DNA from: Chlorocebus sabaeus
Lineage: Eukaryota > Chordata > Mammalia > Primates > Cercopithecidae
NCBI RefSeq assembly: GCF_047675955.1
Contig: NC_132910.1
Coordinates: 92,592,923-92,656,922 of the forward strand
Length of the DNA: 64,000 bases
Direction of reading: 5' to 3'
The position numbers and the translations under genes are program-made. Each line of letters starts with the position of its first letter. Within the stretch, counting starts at the first letter, position 1. The notes beneath the pieces were generated by a model. It worked only from the letters and a program-made list of their open reading frames with translations, did no database searches and had not been told where the DNA came from. This document shows positions 20,925 through 31,440 of this stretch, piece after piece.

Positions 20925-21156
20925 AATAGGGTGAGTCCTTTAAAAAGTACTCTACCTTTGATCTATTAATTCCACTCATTGGAATTTTTTAATATAATTA
21001 CAAGAAATTTTCACAAAGATTCATGTGCGATTTCATTTCATGAATTATTATTTATAATAGTGGAAATTTGGAAATACGTGCAAATGTAGTGGTGTGGTAA
21101 AAAAACAGCATGAACATTCAGCTGATGAACTATTATGCAGCTTTTAAAATTCACAT
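20925..21156 (+). mobile_element. Old L1 (L1M4/L1ME type), left part
   Basis: attaattccactcattggaa, caaagattcatgtgcgattt and tatttataatagtggaaatt ggaaatacg match an L1M ORF2 3' region. It resumes at 22319 after the younger L1, and carries the target duplication of that insertion (21157-21172). Confidence 0.72.
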
Positions 21157-21172
21157 TAAAAAATACTGATAT

Positions 21173-21552
21173 GATGTGAGATGGTATCTCATTGTGGTTT
21201 TGATTTGCATTTCTCTGATGGCCAGTGATGATGAGCATTTTTTCATGTGTCCGTTGGCTCTATGAATATCTTCTTTTGAGAAATGTCTGTTCATATCCTT
21301 TGCCCACTTTTTGATGGGGTTGTTTGTTTTTTTCTTGTAAATTTGTTTCAGTTCTTTGTAGGTTCTGGATATTAGCCCTTTGTCAGATGAGTAGATTGCA
21401 AAAATTTTCTCCCATTCTGTAGGTTGCCTGTTCACTCTGATGGTAGTTTCTTTTGCTGTGCAGAAGCTCTTTAGTTTAATGAGATCCCATTTGTCAATTT
21501 TGGCTTTTGCTGCCGTTGCTTTCGGTGTTTTAGACATGAAGTCTTTGCCCAT
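21173..21552 (-). pseudogene. L1 ORF2 fragment in the inverted segment
   Basis: Open on the minus strand from 21552 (M-G-K-D-F-M-S-K-T-P-K-A) through K-W-D-L-I-K-L-K-S-F and W-A-K-D-M-N-R-H-F to Y-H-L-T-S. It is the ORF2 C-terminal region just before the 'R-M-A-I-I-K-K-S' segment that begins the sense part. No endonuclease or RT domain is present, so it encodes nothing functional. Confidence 0.88.
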
Positions 21553-21597
21553 GCCTATGTCCTGAATGGTACTACCTAGGTTTTCCTCTAGGTTAGG

Positions 21598-22071
21598 ATG
21601 GTAATCATTAAAAAGTCAGGAAACAACAGGTGCTGGAGAGGATGTGGAGAAATAGGAACACTTTTACACTGTTGGTGGGATTGTAAACTAGTTCAACCAT
21701 TATGGAAAACAGTATGGCGATTCCTCAAGGATCTAGAACTAGATGTACCATATGATCCAGCCATCCCATTACTGGGTATATACCCAAAGGATTCTAAATC
21801 ATGCTGCTATAAAGACACATGCACACGTATGTTTATTGCGGCACTATTCACAATATCAAAGACTTGGAATCAACCCAAATGTCCATCAGTGACAGACTGG
21901 ATTAAGAAAATGTGGCACATATACACCATGGAATACTATGCAGCCATAAAAAAGGATGAGTTTGTGTCCTTTGTAGGGACATGGATGCAGCTGGAAACCA
22001 TCATTCTTAGCAAACTATCACAAGAACAGAAAACCAAACACCGCATGTTCTCACTCATAGGTGGGAACTGA
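21598..22071 (+). pseudogene. L1 ORF2 C-terminus, 157 codons open
   Basis: Longest intact L1 coding remnant in the window. It reads M-V-I-I-K-K-S-G-N-N-R-C-W-R-G-C-G-E, then the cysteine-rich H-C-W-W-D-C-K-L segment, Y-D-P-A-I-P-L-L-G-I-Y-P, M-E-Y-Y-A-A-I-K-K-D-E-F, and ends normally in ...F-S-L-I-G-G-N-stop. This is the natural ORF2 C-terminus. Because the upstream 88% of the protein is absent and inverted, it cannot act in retrotransposition. Confidence 0.9.
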
Positions 22072-22318
22072 ACAATGAGATCACTTGGACTTGGGAAGGG
22101 GCACATCACACACCGGGGCCTATCATGGGGAGGGGGGAGGGGGGAGGGACTGCATTGGGAGTTATACCTGATGTAAATGACGAGTTGATGGGTGCTGACG
22201 AGTTGATGGGTGCAGCACAGCAACATGGCACAAGTATACATATGTAACAAACCTGCACGTTATGCACATGTACCCTAGAACTTAAAGTATAATAATAATA
22301 AAAAAAATACTGATATGA

Positions 22319-22555
22319 GAAATATTCATTGTATAAAGTTAAACATACCACTAATGTCTTGGTACTTCATGATCCTAATTATTGAAAACACACACGGGGA
22401 AAATACTAGCAGGAAATATGTCAAAAAGGGTTATAAGTGGCTCTCTCTATGGTGTTGTATTATAGGCAATTTAAAATATTTTTCTTTACAGTCTCAGTAC
22501 TTTCTAAATCAGCTAAAGTGAAAATATTATTTTTATAATTAGGAAAAAAGACATA
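22319..22555 (+). mobile_element. Old L1 (L1M4/L1ME type), 3' end
   Basis: Right half of the L1M cut by the 5'-inverted L1PA. Text such as tatggtgttgtattataggc, atttttctttacagtctcagt actttctaaatcag and tatttttataattaggaaaa follows the L1M4/ME 3'UTR end. Confidence 0.7.
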
Positions 22556-22559
22556 CCAT

Positions 22560-22730
22560 ATTGATTACTATGTGTAGTGCCTTATACTCATATAGAAGGA
22601 AAGGGAAGTACAATTTTTCTACCCTTGAGAAACTTATATATAAAGTTGGAGAGATGAGTCATACATTCATGGAAAGTTTATAATTAATAAAAATAAATAC
22701 AACAGTTAAAAGAAAGACAGAAACAAAAGT
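22560..22730 (-). mobile_element. Possible L2 3' fragment, antisense
   Basis: attactatgtgtagtgcctt at the start and acccttgagaaacttatata in the middle resemble the antisense L2 end ('tactatgtgccaggcac ... ccctcatggagcttacatt'). Weak. Confidence 0.4.
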
Positions 22731-22734
22731 TTTT

Positions 22735-22985
22735 TGACTATCTGCTAGTCTGGCACTGTGCCAGATGCATTCACCAACATCATATTTCATGATGCCACCA
22801 GTCCTGTGAGGCTGGTAATGTTATCCCCATCTTAGTGATGAGAAAATTGAAGCTCACTGAGATTAAGTGTCTTGGCATAGGCCATTCACAGATATTAAGT
22901 GCTAGTGCAAGTATTCAACCCCAGGTCTGAGTCATTTTTATAAAAAATGATTGTTTCCACTTTGTGTGCTCTTTCATTCTGGAGG
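22735..22985 (-). mobile_element. MIR SINE, antisense
   Basis: Clear antisense MIR: tctggcactgtgccagatgc, cctgtgaggctggtaatgtt, atccccatcttagtgatgag aaaattgaagctcac, then aagtattcaaccccaggtctg. Nearly the full 260-bp element. Confidence 0.88.
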
Positions 22986-24044
22986 TACAAGAAAAGATTA
23001 CCATAATCATTAACCTAAGCGTTTCGATGGGAGCCATGAAAACTCACGCATTTTTCTTAAGAGATGTAGGTATAGGCACTCATCAAAGAAGCTGAGAAGT
23101 ATGTTTTAATTTCTTCAAGAAATAGTTCAGCGGATGTCTTATATGTTTAGTATGTTATGAGTACAAGATTTTTATGTCTCTGAGACTCTTGTTTTAAAAG
23201 TCATAACATGAATCTCTGCATAGTCATACATTGCTTTGGCAGAAGGGGAGTTCTTAAACACCCAAGGTGAAGCAGTGACATGTGATTAATGACTGCAAGC
23301 CGGATTACTTCTCAGATCGTCCTCCGTATCTACAAGTGTTACAACTTGGCAGACAGTCAGAAAATAAATGTTTTAATAAATCCTGCTTTCATTTGTAACA
23401 GATCTCTGCTTGAAAAGGAGTGGGCAATCCTGTGTCCTTCCTTCCTTCCTTTCTTTTGTCTATATTACAGGGTCTTGGTCTCCATTTTCTCTGAAATGGC
23501 AGGATTTGTTCAAAATAATGGCTGTCACTTAGATAGGGGAGTTAGATCTATCACTCTTCCCCAAAAGCACCACTAAACTTAATTTTCTGTCTCTATTAAA
23601 CAAAATATCACCCTTGTGTCTGTTACTGAAAAATGTCTGTAAGTAGCTGAAGATTTAATTACTACTTCAAACCCCTCCATTACAAGAAATTTAGATTTCT
23701 TCTGTTTTTTAGCTTAGATCTTTAACTGTGCAAAAGGATTTGGGAGTAAAGAAGAGGGGAAAACATGTGGGGTGTGTTTTTTTTTTTAAAGACATTAAAA
23801 TATTTTTTTCACTGTAACTTTTATACATTAAAATACAAGTTTATGATCAGTAGTCTTATTATTTTAAGGACTTTCTTCGTTTCTTTTTAAATGTGATGTT
23901 AAATAACTTGGGAAGTAGAGAATTTCTTTACTACTAGAAACACTGAACTCTCACTTGGAATTTTGCCAACATATCTAGTATCTTGAAATTAAACATTAAT
24001 TGATTTTCTTATTTTAGAATATTATTAATAATATCATCATTTGA
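22986..24044. other. Unassigned sequence
   Basis: About 1 kb with no repeat that I recognise. A short ccttccttccttcc run is at 23437-23450, and a T run is at 23779-23788. A 95-codon frame at 23289-23576 has no recognisable motif and no codon-usage sign of coding. Confidence 0.45.
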
Positions 24045-24225
24045 TGTGTACCTTAAACACTGCAAAATCAGTACTATTTCCCTCACTTTCTAAATGAACA
24101 CACTGAAGCTCAAAGAGTTGAAATAAATTATTCTGATTCATATAGTGGTAATTATTTGACTTGAAATTCTAACCTAGTGTACCTGAATACAGCTTCCATA
24201 TTCTTCCATACACCATGCCCAGTTT
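24045..24225 (-). mobile_element. MIR SINE, antisense
   Basis: ctatttccctcactttctaa atgaacacactgaagctcaaagag followed by attctgattcatatagtggt matches the antisense MIR core ('ttatccccattttacagatgaggaaactgaggc'). Diverged. Confidence 0.7.
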
Positions 24226-24239
24226 TATGTCAAATACAA

Positions 24240-24850
24240 CTGAAGCAAGTGAAAATATACTCAACATCACTAATCATTAGGGAAATGCAATTTAAAACCA
24301 CAGTGAGATACCACTTCACACCCATTAGGATGACTATCATGAAATAAATAAAGAAATAAAATCCCAGAAAAACTGAAAACAGCAAGTGTTGGCGGAGATG
24401 TGGAACAGTTGGAACCCTTTTGCATTGCTAGTGGAAATATGAAATGGTGCAGCCTCTGTAGAAAAGAGTATGGCAATTCCTCAAAAAGTTAAACATAGAA
24501 TTACCATATGATTCAGAAATTCTGCTTCTGGGTATATATTTAAAGTATTAAAAGCAGGCATTCAAACAGGTACTTGTCCATTGGTGTTCATAGCAGTGTT
24601 AATTACGATAGCTAAAAGATGGAAACAACCCAAATGTCCATCAACAGGTTAATGCATAAACAAAATATGCTATATACACACAGTGGAATACTATTCAGCC
24701 TTGAAAGTTAACGGAAGTATGATACATACTTCAACGTGGATGAACATTGGAATATTATACTAGGTGAAATAAGTCAGACACAAAAGGACAAATATATGAT
24801 TCCACTTAAATGAGGTACCAAAGATAGACAAATAAAATGATGAAATTTGG
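24240..24850 (+). mobile_element. Old L1 (L1MA-MC type), ORF2 3' end
   Basis: Plus-strand L1M: caacatcactaatcattagg gaaatgcaatttaaaaccac agtgagataccacttcacac, gtgttggcggagatgtggaac, accatatgattcagaaattc, caacccaaatgtccatcaac, cacagtggaatactattcagc, and the 3' text gtgaaataagtcagacacaa aaggacaaatatatg. All frames are broken. It stops before the L1 tail. Confidence 0.88.
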
Positions 24851-24938
24851 GTTTACAAGGCCATCTCTCTGACGTATATTCAACATTGAGTTTTGGTATT
24901 GGCTGACAATAAAGTTGTATTCAAAATATGAGACCATT

Positions 24939-25233
24939 GGCTGGGTGTAGTGGCTCATGCCTGTATTCCTGGCATTTTGGGATGCTGAGGTGGGTGGATT
25001 ACTTGGGCCCAGAAGTTCAAAACCAGCTTAGGCAACATAGTGAGACTCTGTCTTTACAAAATATACAGAAAAAACAGCCAGCCATGATGATGCATACCTG
25101 TAGTCCAAGCTATTTGGGAGGCTGAGGTGAGAGGATCATCTGAGCCTGGGAGCTCCAGGCTTCAGTGAGCCGTGATTGCACCACTGCACACCTGAGTGAC
25201 AATGAGACTTTGTCCCCCCCCCCCCCAAAAAAA
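24939..25233 (+). mobile_element. AluJ-type Alu with a C-run in its tail
   Basis: Strongly diverged plus-strand Alu (ggctgggtgtagtggctcat, gaggatcatctgagcctggg, J-type positions). Where the tail begins it has 13 consecutive C (25214-25226) followed by 7 A. The C-run probably arose by mutation and slippage in an A/C-rich tail. Confidence 0.93.
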
Positions 25234-25850
25234 GAGGAGAGCAAAATATGGAAGATAACAAGGAGTCTATGGAATGAGAATAAATGGACACATAGAAAGA
25301 CAAGATAAAGCCATTAATACAACTAAATATCTGTAGTTACACATACTGCCAAAATTTGAAAGATTATAGAATTTAATCCGGATTAAACTAACTAAGTTAG
25401 CTGAAAAAAATTAAGTGAAACCACTGAGGATACAGAATTCAGTAAACAGAAACCAGGTGAAAAAAGTGAATATGAATGTGAATTTAAAGACCTTTACCTT
25501 ACAGTGAATATAAAGAAGGACTAAACACGTCCATTTAAGTTTCAGATTTTCACTTTGTATGTATATGGCCCTTGGATTCGTTCATGGGCTCTAACTCTTA
25601 GATAATCATATCATTATCATGAATTACCATCCTCACTTCCCCAGAAATGGTAAATTTGCTTCCCTTGATGAATAAGTATTTTATCAATCACAGAAAATTT
25701 TAAATTAAATTCAGAGATCATGAAATGTATGAACCCAACATCATTTATACTTTTAGTTAAAGGTCTGTAATAACCTTTTAAATTATAGGGACAGTTAAAT
25801 CTATGTGGTATTTAATGAATTTGTGATGCTTAACAAAATGTGGTGTATTA
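25234..25850. other. Unassigned sequence
   Basis: Nothing recognised between the AluJ and the Alu monomer. Confidence 0.45.
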
Positions 25851-25971
25851 GGCCAGGCACAGTGTCTCGTGCCTGTAATCCCAGCACTTTAGGAGGCCAA
25901 AGAGGGAGGATTACTTAAGGTCAAGAGTTCCAGACCAACCTGGCCAACATAGCAAGACCTTTTCTCTCTGA

Positions 25972-26004
<33 letters not shown>
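25851..26004 (+). mobile_element. Free left Alu monomer (FLAM) with A tail
   Basis: Only the Alu left monomer (ggccaggcacagtgtctcgt ... caacatagcaagaccttttc), ending directly in an A run of 24. Flanking sequences match as a diverged target duplication: aaaatgtggtgtatta before, aagaatatggtatata after. This shows a complete insertion of a monomer rather than a truncated dimer. FLAMs are precursors or contemporaries of the oldest Alus. Confidence 0.88.
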
Positions 26005-27237
26005 GAATATGGTATATAAAAGGATCTGAACATACATTAAAACAAGTAATGGGTTCTGGAATTGTGCTTTTAAGCTAAAAATATACCTGAAAATTTTACT
26101 AAGTTTGTGAAAACAAGAAAATTTGAGATATAGTCTATTTTAAAGTTTATGATATTTGCAAGACTATTTTAAATGCAAAACTGGATTTTTCTTGTTAAGA
26201 CTTTGAATTTGAGTTTTCAGAGAGTTTTTTAAATGCTTAAAAAAACAAACATGTTAAATATCTAAGTATAGTCCAACATATTTTAGAAAATGTAATTTAC
26301 CAAACTTGTCAATGGGATTATTTAAAGTAATTTAGTCTATTCAACTTGAATTAATTGAACATTCATCAAAGAAAAAGAGAAAATAATTCTTGTTTATTGA
26401 TTTTGATAGAGTAAGATTTGTTAGTTAAAAGCTTAAGAGAAGCTAGCTTCCTTTATAATTATGACATCAATAAAGTTATATTAATTAAAAAATTAAGTAA
26501 TTGGGCATAATCCTTTCAAAGTACAAAAGCTCTTTCAAGACATGTAATAGCTCACACTGATGACCTTGACATGAAAAGCTATACTACAGCAAAGATCCTC
26601 AGCTCCAGTGGACATACCTTTGATTTGGAATATAGTACATCATTCGTTAAAAAACTGCTAGAGTATACAAATCATTTGCATTAGAGAGTGGAGCAGTTTT
26701 CAGGTTATTCCTATAATAGTATCAACCTTCTTCCTTGCTTTACTGCATGCTTTCTTCAGTGGGAGTTATTTTTAAATTGCAAAGCACTGAAGTATGTGGC
26801 AATCATATAGTAAGATCCCCTGCTTAGGAGCATCCTCAGGGAATGATGACTGATTAGGAGAGGGAGAAGATTATGGAGTGGTAAAATAAAACACAAGGTT
26901 CACCAGGATATCTCGTTATTTTTTATTTCTACTGTGGAATGACATTACTTGCTAGACATATTTGTATAAATATTCCTTTGTTCCTGCATCTGCCCATAAA
27001 GCTTCCAGGGATTAGGACCTAACATACCAAATTTTAAGATATAAAGATTTTAGATAAAAATTTTGATGATTTTGGTTGTGCATAAGTCAATAGAAGTCAA
27101 TTAGTGAACACAAACTCTGTCCACCTTTCCACCCTCGAGTATTAATCCTTTAAGAAGATTTTTTGTAGAGATGGAATGAAGAGAAAACACAGAATAGGCT
27201 CTGTGTGTAACCCTAGGCAGGACTGTACTGGTGTGCT

Positions 27238-27268
<31 letters not shown>

Positions 27269-27589
27269 TTCCCTGATCTGTAGCATTTACCTATTTTCTC
27301 TGGTATGAATATTTACCATGGCCGATTTCAAGCTCTAAAATCAGCTCACTGAGGGACAGCTCTAGCATAACACTACCTCTAACTCTTCCATTTCTATTCC
27401 TTTGTTTTAGCGGCTGATCATGGCTGGAAATAAACCAACAAACAAACATGTAATCATGTTGAAATATTTTACTTTACAGCTCATGACCATGAATCACAAA
27501 TGGGCCCTTTATCTGCCAGATCTTTCACTATTTTAGAAATAAAATATTACGTTGAAAATAAAATTTTCACTATTTTGTACTTTCTTTCT
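26005..27589. other. About 1.6 kb without recognised features
   Basis: AT-rich. A pure A run of 24 lies at 27245-27268, without an SINE body that I can see to its left. No motif-bearing frames. Confidence 0.45.
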
Positions 27590-28085
27590 CCTGAAACTCC
27601 AAACACTGCTTCACCCATTTTTACTCTGAGCTGATGGCCTTGCTCTCTGCTTCACTAAGACAAATGAAGCAATTAGATGGGCTCTGTAGAATTCTTCCCC
27701 CAAGGGACTCACCTGCAAACATCTGCACTCTTCCTCTACCTCCCTGTCTGCTCCTGTCTAAAGTCAATTTCTCCATTTGTGGGTCAGAATCCATTCTGTT
27801 TTACTCAAGGCATCACTCCTGTATTTCTCCTCACTCACCTCTAAAGCATCCATTTCTTGCTTTCTACTAGAGCAATGTCATCAGTTAAAATGTTACAACT
27901 GCTATCATTTTTTTAAAGCTTCTCTCAGCCCAACCTCTCCATGAACTGCTGCACTTTCTCTGCTCCCTTTTGTAGAATAACTCTTGAAAGAGTTGTTTTT
28001 AACTTGTGTTTTTTATTCCTCTCCTGCCACTCTTAAGCACACTCCAGTCTGACTTTCCCCACCATTCCACTAAAGGCGTTCTTGT
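27590..28085 (+). mobile_element. L2/CR1-clade LINE, RT N-terminal region (left part of a split copy)
   Basis: Ordered match to the known mammalian CR1-clade LINE: tgagctgatggccttgctct, ctgcttcactaagacaaatg aagcaattag, atctgcactcttcctctacc, actgctgcactttctctgct cccttttgtagaataactct tgaaagagttg, taagcacactccagtctgac and ccactaaaggcgttcttgtc. It breaks off right after cttgtcaaag. The continuation (gtcaccagtgacctccac) is found at 29950. A 78-codon frame at 27634-27870 is residual LINE coding text. Confidence 0.7.
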
Positions 28086-28369
28086 CAAAGATGCGGTAGT
28101 GCCCCACTCATTCCCTTCAGATCTTAACCATTCCACTGTGCTCCAGCTCAGCTTGAAAACTACTGGGATCAGTATCTCTGCCTGAGAGCTCTTTCTAGAT
28201 TCTCAGAAAGTCACATTTATGCAAGGAAAGAGCTGTAAATATCACGGAATTAACACCACCCACACCCTTCCCCAGCAGTGTCAACTCAATTCGTCAATAT
28301 AAAATACCACCACTCCCTTGGTCTTTGTGTGGAACAATTCTGAACTGTGTTTTATACCATTTCTTTTCT

Positions 28370-29766
28370 TTCTTTTCTTTTTTTTTTTTTTTGTACTTTA
28401 TGTTCTAGGGTACATGTGCACAACCTGCAGGTTTGTTACATGTGTATACATGTGCTATGTTAGTGTGCTGCACCCATTAACTCAATCATTTACATTAGGT
28501 ATATCTCCTAATGCTATCCCTCCCCCCTCCCCCCATCCCACAACAGGCCCCGGTGTGTAATATTCCCCTTACTGTGTCCAAGTGCTCTCATTGTTCAATT
28601 CCCACCTATGAGTGAGAACATGCGGTGTTTGGTTTTCTGTTCTTACAATAGTTTGCTGAGAATGATGGTTTCCAACTGCATCCATGTCCCTACAAAGACA
28701 CAAACTCATCCTTTTTTATGGCTGCATAGTATCCCATGGTGTGTAGGTGCCACGTTTTCTTAATCCAGTCTTTCACTGATGGACATTGGGTTGGTTCCAA
28801 GTCTTTGCTATTGTGAATAGTGCTGCAATAAACATACATGTGCATGTGTCTTTATAGCAGCATGATTTATAATCCTTTGGGTACATACCCAGTAATGGGA
28901 TGGCTGGGTCAAATGGTATTTCTAGTTCTAGATCCTTGAGGAATCAGCACACTGTTTTCCACAATGGTTGAACTAGTTTACAGTCCCACCAACAGTGTAA
29001 AAGTGTTCCTATTTCTCCACATCGTCTCCAGCCCCTGCTGTTTCCTGACTTTTAATGATTGCCATTCTAACTGGAGTGAGGTGGTATCTCATTGTGGTTT
29101 TGATTTGCATTTCTCTGGTGGCTAGTGATGATGAACATTTTTTCATGTGTCTGTTGGCTGCATAAATATCTTCTTTTGAGAAGTGTCTGTTCATATCCTT
29201 GGCCCACTTTTTGATGGGGTTGTTTTTTTCTTGTAAATTTGTTTGAGTTCTTTGTAGGTTCTGGATATTAGCCCTTTGTCAGATAAGTAGATTGCAAAAA
29301 TGTTCTCCCATTCGGTAGGTTGCCTGTTCACTCTGATGGTAGTTTCTTTGCTGTGCAGAAGCTCTTTAGTTTAATTAGATCCCATTTGTCAATTTTGGCT
29401 TTCGTTGCCATTGCTTTTGGTGTTTTAGTCATGAAGTCCTTACCCATGCCTATGTCCTGAATGGTATTGCCTAGGTTTTCTTCTAGGGTTTTTATGGTTT
29501 TCAGTCTAAAATTTAAGTCTCTAATCCATCTTGAATTAATTTCGGTATAAGGTGTAAGGAAGGGATCCAGTTTTAGCTTTCTGCTTATGGCTAGCCAGTT
29601 TTCCCAGCAGCATTTATTAAATAGGGAACCCTTTCCCCATTTCTTGTTTTTGTCAGATTTGTCAAAGATCAGATGGCTGTAGATGTGAGGTATTATTTCT
29701 GAGGGCTCTGTTCTGTTCCATTGGTCTATATCTCTGTTTTGGTACCAGTACCATGCTGTTTTGGTT
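28370..29766 (-). mobile_element. L1PA, 5'-truncated, antisense
   Basis: Poly-T tail (28371-28393), then the complement of an L1PA 3'UTR (tagggtacatgtgcacaacc, ctccccccatcccacaacag) and of ORF2 C-terminus and thumb/connection region, ending near accatgctgttttggttac. About 1.4 kb. No target duplication was clear by eye. Similar age to the copy at 21157-22318 but full in one orientation. Confidence 0.94.
29009..29766 (-). pseudogene. L1 ORF2 C-terminal fragments
   Basis: Two open blocks on the minus strand. 29328-29766 contains Y-W-Y-Q-N-R-D-I-D-Q-W-N, then L-D-P-F-L-T-P-Y-T-E-I-N and K-W-D-L-I-K-L-K-S-F. 29009-29194 contains M-N-R-H-F-S-K-E-D-I and R-Y-H-L-T-P-V-R-M-A-I-I-K. A frameshift separates them. 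They belong to the region downstream of the RT and lack all catalytic residues. Confidence 0.85.
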
Positions 29767-29949
29767 ACAGTTCTTAGTGTCTTGTAGGAATAAGCTCCAG
29801 TTGTCAACTATGGCTTAATGACATACACTTATGGACTGCCTTCCTTATATCATTTTTTGAATTTACTATTGCTGTTCCTACACCTCTCAAACAAGCTCCT
29901 TCCTCTCAAATTCTTGTTTAGGATCTGCTGCTATGGGAACCAAACTGAA

Positions 29950-30742
29950 CTCAGTCACCAGTGACCTCCACATCATTACATTGAATGATCAATTAGTTTC
30001 CTTTTTATTGGAGCTTTCAGTAGGATCAGACACATAGTTCTCTCCCCTCTCCTGGAAACATTTTCTATTCTTGATTCTGGCTCAACACATCTTCAGTTTT
30101 TTTCCCCCTGAATCAGGGGTCAGTCCTTCTCAATCTCTTTTCTTAGTTATGCTTCTTTTCTGCACTTTTACATTTGAAGTGCTGCAAGTTAGTTAGTCCT
30201 CGGTGTCTTCCACTCTCTGTCAGTGACTCTTCTGGCTTTGTATACAACCTCTATGTTAATGACCTGTAAATTCATACCTCTAGCACAAGTTCCTCTTCTG
30301 ATCTTCACATCATGTCTCAAACTAAGTACTTAACATTTCCACCTTGATGTCCAATAGTCATCTGAAACTAAACATGTTCAGACTGAACTCCTTTTCTCAG
30401 CCTTCTCTTAAACCTGCTCTATTCACTATCTCATTTAACAGTAAAATCATCTGTCCAGCTGTCCATTCCAAATAAACTTGGATTTATTCTTGATTCTTCT
30501 ATTTTTCTTAACGAATCTTACATTTAGCTTGAAAACATATTCAGGATCCAAAATTTCTTAACACCTCTACTGCTCTCACGATTCAGGTCATCAACAGTTC
30601 TCACCTGGATTACTTCAACAGCATCTTAACAGGCCTTGTGGCTTCTATTCTTGACCCTCGATAGTCTGCTGTCAATGTAGAAGCTGGAGAGATATTTCAA
30701 GAACATGTGTCTTTTCATTTCACTCTTTTGCTTAAAACCATG
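29950..30742 (+). mobile_element. L2/CR1-clade LINE, RT region (right part of split copy)
   Basis: Continues the LINE of 27590-28085: gtcaccagtgacctccacat, tctcctggaaacattttctat, aaactaaacatgttcagactg aactcc (family K-T-E-L), tcaccgattcaggtcatcaac-like text, and ctcacctggattacttcaac agcatcttaaca, which is the conserved L-D-Y-C-N-S-L-L segment with C changed to F. It is cut at 30742 by an LTR, with the sense text cttaaaaccatg retained on both sides. All frames are broken. Confidence 0.72.
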
Positions 30743-31229
30743 TGTGATTGTTTAATTTTATGTGTCAACTCGATTGGGCTAAGGGATACTCAGATAGGTG
30801 GTTAAACACTATTTCTGGGTGTCTGTGAGGGTCTTTTCAGAAGAAATTAGCATTTAAAGTAGTAGACTTATTAATGAAGACCTGCCCCTATCTATGTGGG
30901 TGGATATCATCCAGTCCATTGAGGGCCCAAGTAGAAGCAGCATGTGGAGAATGAGGACATCCATCTTTTTCTGCCCTCGGACATTGATGGTCCTTGTTCT
31001 CAGGTCTCTGGGCATGGTTAGAGACATACATCATTGTTGTCCCACCACCCCCTGAGGTTCTTAGACCTTTGAACTATGATTAAATTACACCACCAACTTC
31101 CCTCATTTTCTAGCCTGCAGATAACAGATTGGGGGCCTTTCAGCCTCTATAATTGTATGAGCCAATTCTCATAATAAATAAATGTGTAACATACCGCTTT
31201 AGTTTCCCTCAAGGACCCTGAGTAATACA
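30743..31229 (+). mobile_element. ERVL-type LTR (MLT2-like) with 5-bp target duplication
   Basis: 487 bases from tgtgattgtttaattttatg tgtcaac to gaccctgagtaataca. Internal text tgtgggtggatatcatccag tccattgagggcc and gagccaattctcataataaa taaatg (polyadenylation signal aataaa) is typical of a common ERVL-class LTR. The 5-base sequence ccatg is present at 30738-30742 and 31230-31234, matching the 5-bp duplication of ERVL integrases. Solitary LTR, no internal region. Confidence 0.85.
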
Positions 31230-31239
31230 CCATGTAAAG

Positions 31240-31440
31240 CCTCTCTCATGTTATTTAAATCTCAAAAAAATCCTAGAAAATGAGGTGGTGTTATCTTCAT
31301 CTTAAAGACATATAAAGTAAAGGAAAGTAGAGCAACATGCGTAAGATCACACAGCTAATAAATAGCATAGAAAGGAATTTTGCCCAAGTTGTTTGGCTGG
31401 AACATGTGTTCCCAATTGTTACATTATAAGGACTTCAAAT
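31240..31440 (-). mobile_element. MIR SINE, antisense
   Basis: atgaggtggtgttatcttcat cttaaagacatataaagtaa and gcgtaagatcacacagctaat match antisense MIR ('atgaggtaggtactattat...ccaaggtcacacagctagt'). Confidence 0.75.

Larger units (their letters stand above)
21157..22318 (+). mobile_element. L1PA, 5'-inverted, with 16-bp target duplication
   Basis: A young primate L1 flanked by aaaaatactgatatga at 21157-21172 and again at 22303-22318. The body has two parts. 21173-21595 is antisense ORF2 (L1 sequence from 'cctagaggaaaacctagg' to 'gagataccatctcaca'). 21596-22301 is sense, starting ttaggatggtaatcattaaa and running to a 3' end of cttaaagtataataataata plus A tail. The two parts abut in L1 order, so this is one twin-primed insertion of about 1.13 kb. 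The 3'UTR type (ttatacctgatgtaaatgac) fits a mid-age L1PA subfamily. It carries an 18-bp tandem duplication at 22178-22213. Confidence 0.95.
28090..29949. mobile_element. Unidentified insertion in the LINE, later entered by L1PA
   Basis: Outer limits follow from where the LINE stops (about 28086) and resumes (about 29950). Without the L1PA at 28370-29766 the insertion is about 460 bases. It has no A tail. Its ends (gatgcggtagtgccccactc and ccaaactgaactca) could be those of an old LTR on the minus strand, but I cannot name a family. Confidence 0.5.

Noticed and set aside
27245..27268. Tail of a processed pseudogene or SINE (24 A)
   Set aside because: No recognisable SINE or cDNA-like body lies to the left, and no matching target duplication was found by eye.
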